The notes: generated by a model not told the origin, from the letters alone. Shown: positions 40,058-49,060, counted from the first letter of the stretch. The stretch: DNA of 64,000 nt from Rhodospirillaceae bacterium LM-1 (GCA_902725215.1 CACUVI010000012.1:318501-382500), one strand, 5' to 3'. Numbers and translations: made by a program.

Positions 40058-40121
40058 AAAAACGGGGTCAGGTCTTGTACACTTTTCAAAAACGGGGTCA
40101 TAAAAACGGGGTCAGGTCTTG
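40058..40121. repeat. Three direct copies of AAAAACGGGGTCA
   Basis: Copies lie at 40058, 40088 and 40102; the first and third extend to AAAAACGGGGTCAGGTCTTG. Spacing is 30 and 14 bp, so this is not a CRISPR array. It lies in a 317-bp gap between the orphan gene and tRNA-Leu with no other gene. Confidence 0.7.
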
Positions 40122-40316
40122 AATTATGAATTTTTGTTATTGCTCTAAAATCTGCTCAGCACAGTTATTTCCCATGTCCCCATTTCCAAAACAGGGCAAG
40201 AAAATCGGAATCGGTGGAAGTCGGAGGGTGGGGTGTTGGCCGCTTACCCCATGCCTACCCCGAAGGGGTGCTTACTTGGGGAAGACGTCAGACGCGCCGT
40301 AACTTGTTGAAAAGTT

Positions 40317-40402
40317 TGGTGCCCCAGGCCGGACTCGAACCAGCACGCAGTTGCCTGCAACAGATTTTGAGTCTGCCGCGTCTACCATTCCGCCACTGGG
40401 GC
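40317..40402 (-). tRNA. tRNA-Leu (anticodon CAA)
   Basis: Minus-strand cloverleaf of 86 nt including an encoded CCA. The 7-bp acceptor stem pairs GCCCCAG with CTGGGGC, the anticodon loop reads CTCAAAA (anticodon CAA), a long variable arm (class II) follows, and GGTTCGAGTCC forms the T arm. The 3' end faces the repeat-rich segment at 39.5-40.3 kb. Confidence 0.96.
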
Positions 40403-40549
40403 ACCGGGCGCTTTGGACGCAGGCGGCGATCATAGCCACAGATCGCCCAAGGTCAACGGCTTATCTGGTGTTTTCCGTCTCTTTCTTAATTGCTGACCTG
40501 GGCCTAGCCTGTTAAACCCAAGGCCGACCCGACCAAAGGACAAGCCACG

Positions 40550-41140
40550 ATGCGCCGCCTGTACAATAAAACCATGGAATTGGCCCAGCATCGGCATGCC
40601 GCTTGGTGGCTGGCCATGGTCTCTTTCATCGAAAGCTCGTTCTTTCCCATTCCGCCCGATGTGATGCTGGTGCCCATGGTGCTGGCCGACCGCAAGAAGG
40701 CTTGGCATTACGCGGGCATATGTACGGTGGCCTCGGTGATCGGCGGCTGTTTCGGCTATGCCATCGGTTATTTCCTGTACGAGACGGTGGGCGAATGGAT
40801 CGTCTCGGCCTATCGCCTGCAGCACGAATTCGAGGTCGCCAAGCAGGCCTTCAACGACAACGCCATCAAGATCATGATGATCAAGGGCATGATCCCCATC
40901 ATCCCCTATAAGTTGATCACCATCACGGCGGGCGTCGCCAAGATGGACATCTTGTTGTTCACCATCACCTCGATCATCGTGCGGGCCATGCGCTTCTATC
41001 TGGTGGCCGCCTTGTTGTGGAAATATGGCGCGCCGGTGCGCGATTTCATCGAAAAGCGCCTGGGGCTGGTGACCACCGTTTTCGCCATCTGCCTGATCGG
41101 CGGCTTTGTGCTGGTCAAGGTTCTGCTGAATCATGGCTAA
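40550..41140 (+). CDS. YqaA/DedA-like membrane protein
   Basis: A 196-residue membrane protein of the SNARE-associated (DedA/VTT) superfamily, YqaA branch. SFIESSFFPIPPDVMLVPMVL near residue 25 is the conserved FPIPP re-entrant motif, GGCFGYAIGYFLYE the second, and KGMIPIIPYKLITITAGVAKM the family's second-half motif. DedA proteins move or recycle polyprenyl phosphate or phospholipids and affect membrane homeostasis; the role of YqaA members is less clear. It overlaps the dsbB-like gene by 8 bp. A 147-bp gap separates it from tRNA-Leu. Confidence 0.88.
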   Translation: MRRLYNKTMELAQHRHAAWWLAMVSFIESSFFPIPPDVMLVPMVLADRKKAWHYAGICTVASVIGGCFGYAIGYFLYETVGEWIVSAYRLQHEFEVAKQAFNDNAIKIMMIKGMIPIIPYKLITITAGVAKMDILLFTITSIIVRAMRFYLVAALLWKYGAPVRDFIEKRLGLVTTVFAICLIGGFVLVKVLLNHG

Positions 41141-41618
41141 GCGCCTGGATGCAGCCGCGGCCCTTGTCTTCCTGATCCCGGTGATGGCGCTGTCGGGCGC
41201 CTTGTTTTCCGAACATGTCTTGGGCTTTCCGCCCTGCTTTTTGTGCCTGTGGCAGCGCGTTCCCTATGTGTTGGCCCTGGCTTTGGGGGCCTATGCGCTG
41301 GGGCCTTGGCACGATGCGGACAAACGGCGCTTGGCTTTGTACGGCGCCGGAGCGCTTTTCGTTGCCGGGGCTGGCATCGCACTATTCCATGCCGGGGTCG
41401 AGGCGCATTGGTGGACATGGGCGTCGGATTGCACCGGCGATCTCGGCGAGCCGCAAACCATCGAGGAATTGCGTCGGCGCTTGAACGCGGCCCCGGTGGT
41501 GCGCTGTGACGTGCCGCCATTTTATTTGCTGGGCCTGTCGATGGCGGGCTGGAACGCGGTTTTCTCGCCTTTGTTCGCGGCGATTGCCCTGTGGGGCGCT
41601 AAAAAACAAGCCCCTTAA
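41133..41618 (+). CDS. dsbB: Disulfide bond formation protein DsbB
   Basis: A 161-residue inner-membrane protein with four predicted helices. The first redox pair is in PPCFLCLWQR (C-F-L-C with the quinone-binding Arg), the second pair is the separated Cys of ASDCTGD and VRCDVPP in the periplasmic loop. DsbB re-oxidises DsbA using quinone. The C-terminal GLSMAGWN helix is typical of alphaproteobacterial DsbB. It shares 8 bp with the upstream DedA-like gene and ends 4 bp over the converging HNH gene. dsbA is not in the window. Confidence 0.88.
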   Translation: MAKRLDAAAALVFLIPVMALSGALFSEHVLGFPPCFLCLWQRVPYVLALALGAYALGPWHDADKRRLALYGAGALFVAGAGIALFHAGVEAHWWTWASDCTGDLGEPQTIEELRRRLNAAPVVRCDVPPFYLLGLSMAGWNAVFSPLFAAIALWGAKKQAP

Positions 41619-42169
41619 ACACTTTCCAGCTCGCTGTCCCAATACAGATAATCGCGCCAGCTTTGATGCAGGTGATTGGGCGGAAAGCCGCGCCCGTTTT
41701 CGCGCAACTGAATCGAACTGGGCGTGACGGGCGGCGTTCTGGGATGCATGCCCGCCTCTTGCGGCAGGCGGCAGCCCTTGATCAGATTGCAGGCTTGGCA
41801 GGCGGTGACCACATTGGCCCAGTTGGTGCGCCCGCCCTTCGAGCGGGGAATCACATGGTCGAAGGTCAGGTCGTGCGAAGGAAAGGGCTGACAGCAATAT
41901 TGGCAAGTGAAACGGTCGCGCAGGAACACGTTGAAGCGCGTGAAGGCGGGGCGTCTGGAAACGGGGATATAATCTTTCAGTGCAATCACGCTGGGCAGGC
42001 ATAAAGAGCGCCGGGGCGAGTGAATCACCTGATCATATTCATTCAACACATGGACGCGCTCGGTCACCACCGCCTTGACGGCATCCTGCCACGACCACAA
42101 GGACAAGGGAAAATAAGAGAGCGGCCTGAAATCGGCGTTCAGGACAAGAGCTTGGCAGCCATCGAACAT
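41615..42169 (-). CDS. HNH endonuclease domain protein
   Basis: A 184-residue protein. The HNH core is FTCQYCCQPFPSHDLTFDHVIPRSKGG then NVVTACQACNLIKG: two CxxC zinc pairs and the DH / N / catalytic-fold residues (key CQYC, FDHVIP, CQACN). The N-terminal part (VLNADFRPLSYFPLSLWSW) is conserved in a widespread chromosomal HNH family of unknown role. The start at 42169 is chosen for GGAGGACGG directly upstream. Nothing nearby suggests a restriction or phage module, so this is likely a conserved housekeeping-type HNH protein. Confidence 0.85.
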   Translation of the reverse strand: MFDGCQALVLNADFRPLSYFPLSLWSWQDAVKAVVTERVHVLNEYDQVIHSPRRSLCLPSVIALKDYIPVSRRPAFTRFNVFLRDRFTCQYCCQPFPSHDLTFDHVIPRSKGGRTNWANVVTACQACNLIKGCRLPQEAGMHPRTPPVTPSSIQLRENGRGFPPNHLHQSWRDYLYWDSELESV

Positions 42170-42249
42170 CCGTCCTCCAGCTATCGCTAGGTTCGTCAAA
42201 ATATAGTAGCTTCAGGTTAAGATGACACTAAGGAAGTTGTGACGCCTCC

Positions 42250-43101
42250 GTGACTTTTTCATCTCCCGTCACCCGTTTCGCCCCCAGTCCGACCGGATTT
42301 CTGCATCTGGGCCATGCCTTTTGCGCTCTGTTCGCCCATGGGCAGGCCGTGGATCGGGGTGGGCGCTTTCTGCTGCGCATCGAGGATATCGATCCCGTGC
42401 GCTGCAAGCTCGACTTCGAAACCGCCATCTACGAAGACCTGTCCTGGCTGGGCCTGACATGGGAGATGCCGGTGCGCCGCCAGTCGGATCATCTGGCCGA
42501 CTATCGCCAAGCCCTGGACCGTTTGGAGGGCATGGGCCTGTTGTATCCCTGTTTTTGCAGCCGCAAGGACATCGCCAGTTCCGGCCAGGCGCCGCACGGC
42601 CCCGACGGCCCGCTCTATCCCGGCATCTGCAAGCGCTTGTCCTTGGACCAGCGGGCGGAGCGAATCGGAGCTGGCCAGCCCTTCGCGCTGCGCTTGGAGA
42701 TGGAACGCGCCGTGGCGCTGGCGGGTGCTTTGACTTGGCGCGATCTCGATCAGGGCGAGCAAAAGGCCAGGCCGGAAATTTTCGGCGATGTGGTGCTGGC
42801 CCGCAAGGATGCGCCCACCAGCTATCATCTGGCGGTGACGCTGGACGATCATCTGCAAGAGGTGACGCTGGTCACCAGGGGCGTCGATCTGTTCGAGGCC
42901 ACGCATGTGCATCGCCTGCTGCAAGCCCTGCTGGGGTTGAACGTTCCCGCATGGCGTCATCATCCGTTGCTGATGGGGCCGTCGGGCCTGCGTTTGGCCA
43001 AGCGCGATCAGGCGCAAAGTTTGCGTGCGTTGCGAAATGAGGGGCTGTCGCCGCAGGCCGTGCGCTCGATGGCCATGGGCCGGGAAAGTGCTAACCCCTG
43101 A
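42250..43101 (+). CDS. gluQ: Glutamyl-Q tRNA(Asp) synthetase
   Basis: A 283-residue class I synthetase fragment homologous to the catalytic half of GluRS. TRFAPSPTGFLHLGHA carries the HIGH-type motif (HLGH), CFCSRKD with YPGIC later is the zinc site, and LAKRD stands for KMSKS. The anticodon-binding domain is absent, as expected for GluQ-RS, which adds Glu to queuosine at position 34 of tRNA-Asp. It starts at a GTG (42250). The 200-bp AT-rich gap after it (43102-43301) holds no gene that I can see. Confidence 0.92.
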   Translation: MTFSSPVTRFAPSPTGFLHLGHAFCALFAHGQAVDRGGRFLLRIEDIDPVRCKLDFETAIYEDLSWLGLTWEMPVRRQSDHLADYRQALDRLEGMGLLYPCFCSRKDIASSGQAPHGPDGPLYPGICKRLSLDQRAERIGAGQPFALRLEMERAVALAGALTWRDLDQGEQKARPEIFGDVVLARKDAPTSYHLAVTLDDHLQEVTLVTRGVDLFEATHVHRLLQALLGLNVPAWRHHPLLMGPSGLRLAKRDQAQSLRALRNEGLSPQAVRSMAMGRESANP

Positions 43102-43301
43102 ATCTTCAAGGGTTGAAACCCAAAGCGATGCTCGCCATATGTCAGTAGAGATGCCGCATAAAGTTTTTGCGACGCAATATTAGTTTTAACTATTCATTAA
43201 CTCAAATTTTAACTAATTGCGATTATTTGACGTCCTTTACTTTTTATTTGAATTCGCTTAGTCTCTTTTGAAAGAAACCAGCCGTGGGAAGGAGAAACGC
43301 C

Positions 43302-43541
43302 ATGCCGCACCTTGCCCGCCGATCACCGGCGCTATCGCCTCTGTCGCTGTCTTTGCAAAATTGCGCCTGGGGTCCCCATCCGCTGAATGGCGAGGGAAAG
43401 CGCTTCTCCGGCAATGACGAACCAAGCATGGCCGAGATTCTCGGCGACCCCATGATGGCCCGCATGCTGTCCAGCGACGGCATCGCTCAGGAAGATCTGG
43501 CCACCTTGGTCGCCCGCGTGCGCGATCAATTGCGCGCATAG
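43302..43541 (+). CDS. Small unknown protein with strong RBS and terminator
   Basis: A 79-residue protein I do not recognise. The ATG at 43302 has GGAAGGAG seven bases upstream, and a strong intrinsic terminator follows the stop by 26 bp, so this is a well-defined single-gene unit despite the small size. The second half, AEILGDPMMARMLSSDGIAQEDLATLVARVRDQLRA, is helical and acidic (key DPMMARMLSSDGI); the first half is Pro/Ser-rich. The upstream region is AT-rich with repeated TTAACTA-like stretches, probably its promoter. Confidence 0.7.
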   Translation: MPHLARRSPALSPLSLSLQNCAWGPHPLNGEGKRFSGNDEPSMAEILGDPMMARMLSSDGIAQEDLATLVARVRDQLRA

Positions 43542-43567
43542 CGAAGCGACGTTGTCGATCGATTTTG

Positions 43568-43592
43568 GGCCGCCCGTTTGGGCGGCCTTTTT
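43568..43592 (+). terminator. Intrinsic terminator
   Basis: Perfect 8-bp stem GGCCGCCC / GGGCGGCC with a GTTT loop followed by TTTTTCTTT. It ends the small 79-residue gene. Confidence 0.92.
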
Positions 43593-43787
43593 CTTTGAAG
43601 GCGTGAATCCGCTGTGTGAACGGCCATCCACAGCGCATCCACATTTTGTCGAGCCTGCGCATGTAGATTTTGTCGTACTGTTCCCAAAGGCCCGAGAGGG
43701 ATGGGCCTTTGTGACAGCCGCCTCGGATAGGGGAACGCTTTATTCCAGGCCGATTATGTAACGAGTTTCTTTCTATGGGGGACAAAG

Positions 43788-44132
43788 ATGGGGCAAGTTC
43801 TTTTCAGTCTGAATGGCCGCATTTCGCGAAAGACCTATTGGATGTTCGCGTTGGGCTGCGTTGTGGCCTTTCTGCTGGCGTTGGGCATCGACTCCGCCAT
43901 GATGGACGAAGAGGGGGAGGGCGTTCCTTTCGGCACGCTGCTGGTGTCTCTTGCGGTGATCTGGCCCAGCGTCGCGATCCAGGTGAAGCGTTGGCATGAC
44001 CGTGACAAGGCGGGCTGGTGGATGTTCATCGTCTTCGTGCCGCTGGTAGGCCCTATCTGGGCATTTGTCGAAAACGGCTTTTTGCCCGGCACCCCAGGGG
44101 ACAATCGCTTCGGACCGTCGCCCGCGCCCTGA
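43788..44132 (+). CDS. DUF805 family membrane protein
   Basis: A 114-residue inner-membrane protein. The start LFSLNGRISRKTYWMF is the DUF805 signature, with membrane helices near residues 18-35, 45-62 and 75-92, and VKRWHDRDKAGWWMF is the conserved mid-segment. Function of DUF805 proteins is unknown. The gene is 39 bp ahead of the M48 lipoprotein gene on the same strand and may be co-transcribed. Confidence 0.85.
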   Translation: MGQVLFSLNGRISRKTYWMFALGCVVAFLLALGIDSAMMDEEGEGVPFGTLLVSLAVIWPSVAIQVKRWHDRDKAGWWMFIVFVPLVGPIWAFVENGFLPGTPGDNRFGPSPAP

Positions 44133-44171
44133 CCACAACTCTTCCAACCCTAGACCGGATTGTACGTGGAC

Positions 44172-45044
44172 ATGCGCCGAATACTTCTTGCATTCCTGTT
44201 GGTGTTTCTTGCCGCCTGCGAAACCGTTCCCATCACCGGGCGTCAGCAGATCAGCATCCATGGCGATGCCGAGATGAATGCGCTCGGCGCTCGTGAATAC
44301 AGGCGGATTATCGAGGAAAGCGACGTCGTCACCGGCACAAAAGACGCCAAACTGGTCAGCGAGGTTGGCAACAAGATCAAGAACGCCGTCGCAAGCTATT
44401 TTTCTCAGAATGGACAAGCTGACCGTCTGAAAGGGTATCGCTGGGATTTCCGCCTGATCGATGACGATGAGCCAAATGCCTTCTGCCTGCCGGGCGGAAA
44501 AGTTGCGGTCCATACTGGAATTCTGGACATCACGAAGACCGAGGCGGGACTTGCCGTGGTCATGGGGCACGAAGTGGCGCACGCCATTGCCAATCACGGC
44601 AACGAGCGAATGAGCCAGGGGCTTTTGGTCGATCTCGCGGGCACAGCCCTGTTGGCTGCAGTCGCCGACGAGGATTCGACGACGCAATTCGCCTTGCAGG
44701 CCGCCTTCGGTCTTGGGTCCGAGTTGGGCTTGCTGCTTCCCTTCAGCCGATTGCATGAGAGCGAAGCGGATCGGCTTGGCCTGATCTTCATGGCCATGGC
44801 CGGCTATGACCCGCATGAAGCGCCGAAATTCTGGCGACGCATGGCCGCCGCGAAGGAAGAGGAGGGCGGCGAGGGCTTCGAATTCTTGAGTACCCATCCT
44901 TCGGATGAGACGCGAGTGAAGGACCTTGAAAGCGCAATCGGGGAGGCCATGACGTTCTATCGCCCTTCTGGCGGAAGGCAGCAGACGGTGCAATCGAGCA
45001 GCCCCCAGAAACTGAGGAAAATGCGCCCCAGGAATCAAGATTAG
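44172..45044 (+). CDS. M48 family metallopeptidase, lipoprotein
   Basis: A 290-residue lipoprotein peptidase. The signal MRRILLAFLLVFLAAC ends in the lipobox LAAC. The zinc motif HEVAH lies in VVMGHEVAHAIANHGNERMSQ, with the third ligand Glu in LHESEADRLG, the usual M48B/OMA1-BepA-like layout. A TPR domain as in BepA is absent. Family members degrade misfolded outer-membrane or periplasmic proteins. The ATG at 44172 is used; in-frame TTG 44160 and GTG 44166 are alternatives. Confidence 0.88.
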   Translation: MRRILLAFLLVFLAACETVPITGRQQISIHGDAEMNALGAREYRRIIEESDVVTGTKDAKLVSEVGNKIKNAVASYFSQNGQADRLKGYRWDFRLIDDDEPNAFCLPGGKVAVHTGILDITKTEAGLAVVMGHEVAHAIANHGNERMSQGLLVDLAGTALLAAVADEDSTTQFALQAAFGLGSELGLLLPFSRLHESEADRLGLIFMAMAGYDPHEAPKFWRRMAAAKEEEGGEGFEFLSTHPSDETRVKDLESAIGEAMTFYRPSGGRQQTVQSSSPQKLRKMRPRNQD

Positions 45045-45156
45045 GCGTTGGCTATTGTGGCTCTTTGCCGCTTGTCCTTCGCCGCCAACCTTAGCCCTGT
45101 ATTGCTGAAGTGATGGAGCGGTTGTTTGGTGGGTAAGGCCGCACCGCATTGTCGTC

Positions 45157-45246
45157 ATGGCCGGACTTGATCCGGCCATCCACGTGGATCACCGGGTCAA
45201 GCCCGGTGATGACGAATGGGAAAGATGGGTCAAGCCCGGTGATGAC
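45157..45246. repeat. REP/BIME-like palindrome cluster
   Basis: ATGGCCGGA-CTTGA-TCCGGCCAT (45157-45179) is followed by ATCACCGGG-TCAAG-CCCGGTGAT (45188-45210); the loops are inverse complements, so the second is an inverted relative of the first. GGGTCAAGCCCGGTGATGAC then repeats exactly at 45194 and 45227. Such repeats are common between alphaproteobacterial genes. They lie in the 379-bp gap between the M48 gene and cobA, which holds no gene. Confidence 0.8.
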
Positions 45247-45322
45247 AAAGAAATGGATTGGCTGCGGGGTAACGCTTGAGAAAATGTGGCGGTTTTCCCC
45301 TCACCCGGACGCTTCGCGTCCA

Positions 45323-45345
45323 CCCTCTCCCGCCAGGGGAGAGGG
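45323..45345. repeat. CCCTCTCCC-GCCAG-GGGAGAGGG hairpin repeat
   Basis: Exact 9-bp stem with a 5-base loop, about 75 bp downstream of the REP-like cluster and about 80 bp past the cobA stop codon. The sequence resembles a widespread interspersed hairpin of proteobacterial genomes; it may also help end the cobA transcript. Confidence 0.6.
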
Positions 45346-45423
45346 TTTAGGAAGCGTAGGCAAGGCCACGCTCCACGCCTTCCACAAATTGCCGCTCGGT
45401 CACGATATGGGCGTGAAAGACGT

Positions 45424-46179
45424 TCATTGCTTCCCCATTCCCTGTTCCAGCACCGCGCCGACATCGACCACTTTGCCGATCACCATCAGGCTGGGCGGGT
45501 GGAAGCAGTGCGCCGTGATGGCGGCGGGCAGTTCGGCCAACGTTGTGCGCATCACCCGCTGCTGGGGCGTGGTGCCGTTCTCGATCAGCATGGCGGGGGT
45601 TTGGGGCGCCAGCCCGGCCCCCAGCAGGCCTTCGGTGATCTTGCCCGCATTGGCGATGCCCATATAGACCACCAACGTGCAGGCGGGGTCGGCCAGGCTT
45701 TTCCAATCCAGGTCCAGCCCGTCATTCTCGCGCAGATGGCCGGTGACGAAGCGCACCGAGGTGGCAAGCCCGCGATGGGTCAGCGGCACGCCGGTGCTGG
45801 CCGCGCAGCCGACGGCGGCCGAAACGCCGGGCACGATCTCGAAGCCGATGTCATGGGCGGCCAGATACATGGCTTCCTCGCCGCCGCGTCCAAAGACGAA
45901 AGGATCGCCGCCCTTCAGACGCACCACGTCGCGCCCGTCCATGGCCAGTTTCAGCAGCAATTCGTTGATCTGCGGCTGCGGCAAAATGTGATGATCGCTT
46001 TCCTTGCCCACCGAAATCACTTCGGCATCCTTGGGGATCAGATCCATCACGCCCCGGCCCACCAGTCGGTCATGCACCACCAGCCTAGCCTGAGTGATGA
46101 GGCGGGCCGCCTTGATGGTCAGATAGTCCGCATCGCCGGGACCGGCGCCAACCAGATGGACGAAACCCGACTTGGGCAT
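45424..46179 (-). CDS. cobA: Uroporphyrinogen-III C-methyltransferase
   Basis: A 251-residue SUMT. VHLVGAGPGDADYLTIKA is the N-terminal SAM-methylase motif, VVRLKGGDPFVFGRGGEE the second (key GGDPFVFGRGG), and VVYMGIAN and PPSLMVIGKVV the C-terminal ones. It makes precorrin-2 from uroporphyrinogen III for siroheme and cobalamin. The absence of fused CysG dehydrogenase and ferrochelatase domains shows the stand-alone CobA form. No other cobalamin or siroheme gene lies next to it. Confidence 0.93.
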   Translation of the reverse strand: MPKSGFVHLVGAGPGDADYLTIKAARLITQARLVVHDRLVGRGVMDLIPKDAEVISVGKESDHHILPQPQINELLLKLAMDGRDVVRLKGGDPFVFGRGGEEAMYLAAHDIGFEIVPGVSAAVGCAASTGVPLTHRGLATSVRFVTGHLRENDGLDLDWKSLADPACTLVVYMGIANAGKITEGLLGAGLAPQTPAMLIENGTTPQQRVMRTTLAELPAAITAHCFHPPSLMVIGKVVDVGAVLEQGMGKQ

Positions 46180-46241
46180 GGGAAAAGCTCCATATTAGAG
46201 TGTGCTTATATATAGTCTGGGCTAATGCTTGTAAATGGATA

Positions 46242-46328
46242 AACCACCAAGGCGCCAAGACACCAAGGAAAATCAAAACCAGTACACCCGCACTCAAACT
46301 TTCTTGGTGCTTTTGTGTCTTGGTGGTT
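46242..46328. repeat. Imperfect inverted repeat AACCACCAAGGCGCCAAGACA / TGTCTTGGTGGTT
   Basis: Left arm 46242-46267 and right arm 46303-46328 pair almost fully (ACCACCAAG...GACACCAAG with CTTGGTG...TCTTGGTGGT). The element lies between cobA and uvrB in a 164-bp gap. Similar ACCAAGGCGCCAAGACACCAAGG sequences recur in many unrelated genomes; here it could also terminate the converging side of uvrB. Confidence 0.6.
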
Positions 46329-46343
46329 CACTTGTTAGCTGGC

Positions 46344-48461
46344 CTACCGCCGCCGCTTCTTGGGCTTTTGCAGCTTCTCGCCCATGCTTCGGGGCAGGCC
46401 CGCCTTGCCCAGGGCCACCCCATCGCCTAGCTGAATGGCTTCGACGCGGCGCAATTCGTCGCGCAGGCGGGCCGCTTCCTCGAATTCCAAATCGGCGGCG
46501 GCGGCGCGCATCTTCTTTTCCAACTCGGCCCGATAGGAATCAATGTCGCGCCCGACCAGATGCTGCACCTCGCCCGCCCCGGTGCTGACGGTGACGTAAT
46601 CTGCCTCGGCCACCGAGTCCAGAATGTCGCCGATGCTTTTCTTGATGCTTTCCGGCGTGATGCCATGCGCCTGATTGTAGGCCATCTGCTTGTCGCGCCT
46701 GCGGTTGGTCTCGCCGATGGCGTAGATCAGGGAGTCCGTCATCTTGTCGGCGTACAGCAGCACCCTTCCTTCGACATTGCGGGCGGCGCGTCCGATGGTT
46801 TGCACCAAGGATGTTTTCGAGCGCAGGAAGCCTTCCTTGTCGGCATCCAGTATCGCCACCAGCGCGCATTCGGGAATGTCCAACCCTTCGCGCAAGAGGT
46901 TGATGCCGACCAGCACGTCGAAGGCGCCGATGCGCAGATCGCGGATGATCTCGATGCGCTCGATGGTGTCGATGTCGGAATGCAGATAGCGCACCCGCAC
47001 GCCATGCTCGTGCAGATATTCGGTCAAGTCCTCGGCCATGCGTTTGGTCAGCGTGGTCACCAGCACGCGGCTGCCCCGCCTTGCCATCTCGCGGCATTCC
47101 TTCATCAGGTCATCGACCTGATTTTCCACCGGGCGAACATCGCAGATCGGATCGACCAGCCCGGTGGGTCGGATCACCTGTTCGGCGTAAACGCCTTGGG
47201 TGCGCTGCAATTCCCACGAAGAGGGCGTGGCCGAGACGAACAGCGATTGCGGGCGCATGGCGTCCCATTCCTCGAACTTCAAGGGCCGGTTGTCGATGCA
47301 TGACGGCAGGCGAAAGCCATAGTCGGCCAGCGTCGATTTGCGGGCAAAGTCGCCCTTATACATGCCGCCCACCTGGGGCACCGTGACATGGCTTTCATCG
47401 ACGATCAAAAGCGCGTCTTCGGGCAGATATTCGAACAAGGTCGGCGGCGCTTCGCCGGGCAGGCGGCCGGTAAGATACCTTGAATAATTCTCGATGGACT
47501 TGCAGTGGCCGGTGGTTTCCATCATCTCGAGATCGAAGCCGGTGCGCTCGGCTAGGCGCTGCGCCTCCAGCAATCGGCCCTGGGCGTTGTAATCGGCCAA
47601 GCGCAGCCGCAGCTCTTCCTTGATGCCTTTGATGGCCTGGGTGATGGTCGGGCGCGGCGTGACGTAATGGCTGTTGGGATAGACCACGATGCGGTCCAGG
47701 CGCACGGTTGTTTCGCCGGTCAACGGGTCGAATTCGTGGATGGCGTCGATTTCGTCGCCGAACAGCGAGACATGCCAAGCGCGGTCTTCGTAATGCGTCG
47801 GGAAGATGTCGACGGAATCGCCGCGCACGCGAAAGGCCCCGCGCTCGAAGGCCATGTCGTTGCGCCTGAACTGCAACTCGACCAGCTTTTTCAAAAGGTC
47901 GTCGCGCTCGATGGTCTGGCCGATCTCAAGCGCGATGGTCATGCGGGCATAGGATTCGACCGAGCCGATGCCGTAGATGCAGGAAACCGAGGCCACGATC
48001 ACCACGTCGCGCCGCTCCAAGAGCGAACGGGTGGCGGCATGGCGCATGCGGTCGATCTGCTCGTTGATCGCCGAATCCTTTTCGATATAGGTGTCGGTTC
48101 TGGGGATATAGGCTTCGGGCTGGTAATAGTCGTAGTAGGAGACGAAATACTCGACCGCATTGTCGGGAAAGAAGCCCTTCATCTCGCCATAAAGCTGGGC
48201 GGCCAGCGTCTTGTTGGGGGCCAGGATCAAAGTGGGCCGGTTCACGTTGGCGATCACATTGGCCATGGTGAAGGTCTTGCCTGAACCCGTTACGCCCAGC
48301 AGCACCTGATCGCGTTCGCCTCTCATAAGCCCATCGGTCAGGTCGGCAATCGCTTTGGGCTGGTCGCCCGCCGGCTGATAGTCGCTGACCACCCGCAGCG
48401 GCTTGCCGTCCGGCGGCCTGGGCGGGCGGGTGTAAAGGGGCAGAATGACAGGGCTATTCAC
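46344..48461 (-). CDS. uvrB: Excinuclease ABC subunit UvrB
   Basis: A 705-residue UvrB. Walker A is in [14 protein letters not shown] (about residue 60), the damage-probing beta hairpin is [19 protein letters not shown] is the Walker B box, and the C-terminal UVR motif lies around [16 protein letters not shown] (binds UvrC/UvrA). UvrB verifies damage in nucleotide-excision repair. Its start codon overlaps the stop of the upstream TlpA-like gene (ATGA), so repair and a periplasmic thioredoxin are translationally coupled, which is unusual; no LexA box is evident immediately upstream. Confidence 0.97.
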   Translation of the reverse strand: MNSPVILPLYTRPPRPPDGKPLRVVSDYQPAGDQPKAIADLTDGLMRGERDQVLLGVTGSGKTFTMANVIANVNRPTLILAPNKTLAAQLYGEMKGFFPDNAVEYFVSYYDYYQPEAYIPRTDTYIEKDSAINEQIDRMRHAATRSLLERRDVVIVASVSCIYGIGSVESYARMTIALEIGQTIERDDLLKKLVELQFRRNDMAFERGAFRVRGDSVDIFPTHYEDRAWHVSLFGDEIDAIHEFDPLTGETTVRLDRIVVYPNSHYVTPRPTITQAIKGIKEELRLRLADYNAQGRLLEAQRLAERTGFDLEMMETTGHCKSIENYSRYLTGRLPGEAPPTLFEYLPEDALLIVDESHVTVPQVGGMYKGDFARKSTLADYGFRLPSCIDNRPLKFEEWDAMRPQSLFVSATPSSWELQRTQGVYAEQVIRPTGLVDPICDVRPVENQVDDLMKECREMARRGSRVLVTTLTKRMAEDLTEYLHEHGVRVRYLHSDIDTIERIEIIRDLRIGAFDVLVGINLLREGLDIPECALVAILDADKEGFLRSKTSLVQTIGRAARNVEGRVLLYADKMTDSLIYAIGETNRRRDKQMAYNQAHGITPESIKKSIGDILDSVAEADYVTVSTGAGEVQHLVGRDIDSYRAELEKKMRAAAADLEFEEAARLRDELRRVEAIQLGDGVALGKAGLPRSMGEKLQKPKKRRR

Positions 48462-49060
48462 AACATCTCACCAGCCATCAGCCGCTTGATCTGACCGACA
48501 GCGAGGTCGCCGTCCCATTTGGCCGGTCCCAGGCGCCTGGCCACTTCGCGCCCATCGGGATCGATCAGCACGGTCAAGGGTACGCCGGGGCTTTGGAATG
48601 TGCGGTACAGATCGCTTCTGGGATCGGCATAGGCTTGCACATGCGTCCAGCCTTTTGCCGTCGCGAAAGGTTCGGCTGCCGCGCGGCCCATGGCGTCGAT
48701 GGAGATGGCGACGAATTTTGGGGCGTCGGGACCCAACCCATCCAGCATGCGCTTGAAGGCGGGCATTTCCTGGATGCAAGGCGGGCACCAGGTGGCCCAG
48801 AAATTCACGATCACCCATTTGCCCTTGAAGTCGTCCAGCGTCACATCCTTGCCGTCCGGGCCTTCGAAGGCGACGGGCGAGGGAAGTTGGGGCGGAACGG
48901 TGGCGGCCAGCCCCTCGCCCTGGGTGGGAACCGGCTTGCCCGAGACGGTGGTGGAAGGCGGGCTTGGCTCGGGGCCGCCCCGAGACAGAAACACGGCCAT
49001 GCCAAGGCCAGCCGCGAACATGACGACAGCCACAAATAGTTGATATCGTTTTGAAAACAT
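48458..49060 (-). CDS. TlpA-like membrane-anchored thioredoxin 1
   Basis: A 200-residue protein with one N-terminal helix (about residues 8-25, uncleaved anchor or signal) and a TlpA/ResA thioredoxin domain. The active site is WCPPC inside [20 protein letters not shown], followed by [20 protein letters not shown] (cis-Pro loop). Such proteins reduce disulfides in the periplasm, often for cytochrome c or oxidase maturation. It is 10 bp after a paralogue and overlaps uvrB by 4 bp, giving the order thioredoxin 2 - thioredoxin 1 - uvrB. Confidence 0.88.
   Translation of the reverse strand: MFSKRYQLFVAVVMFAAGLGMAVFLSRGGPEPSPPSTTVSGKPVPTQGEGLAATVPPQLPSPVAFEGPDGKDVTLDDFKGKWVIVNFWATWCPPCIQEMPAFKRMLDGLGPDAPKFVAISIDAMGRAAAEPFATAKGWTHVQAYADPRSDLYRTFQSPGVPLTVLIDPDGREVARRLGPAKWDGDLAVGQIKRLMAGEML

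Noticed and set aside
40058-40121. Three AAAAACGGGGTCA copies considered as a CRISPR array
   Set aside because: Only three copies, unequal spacing (30 and 14 bp), no cas genes.
41615-42169. HNH protein as part of a restriction or defence island
   Set aside because: Normal composition, flanked by housekeeping genes, and the N-terminal sequence is that of a conserved chromosomal family.
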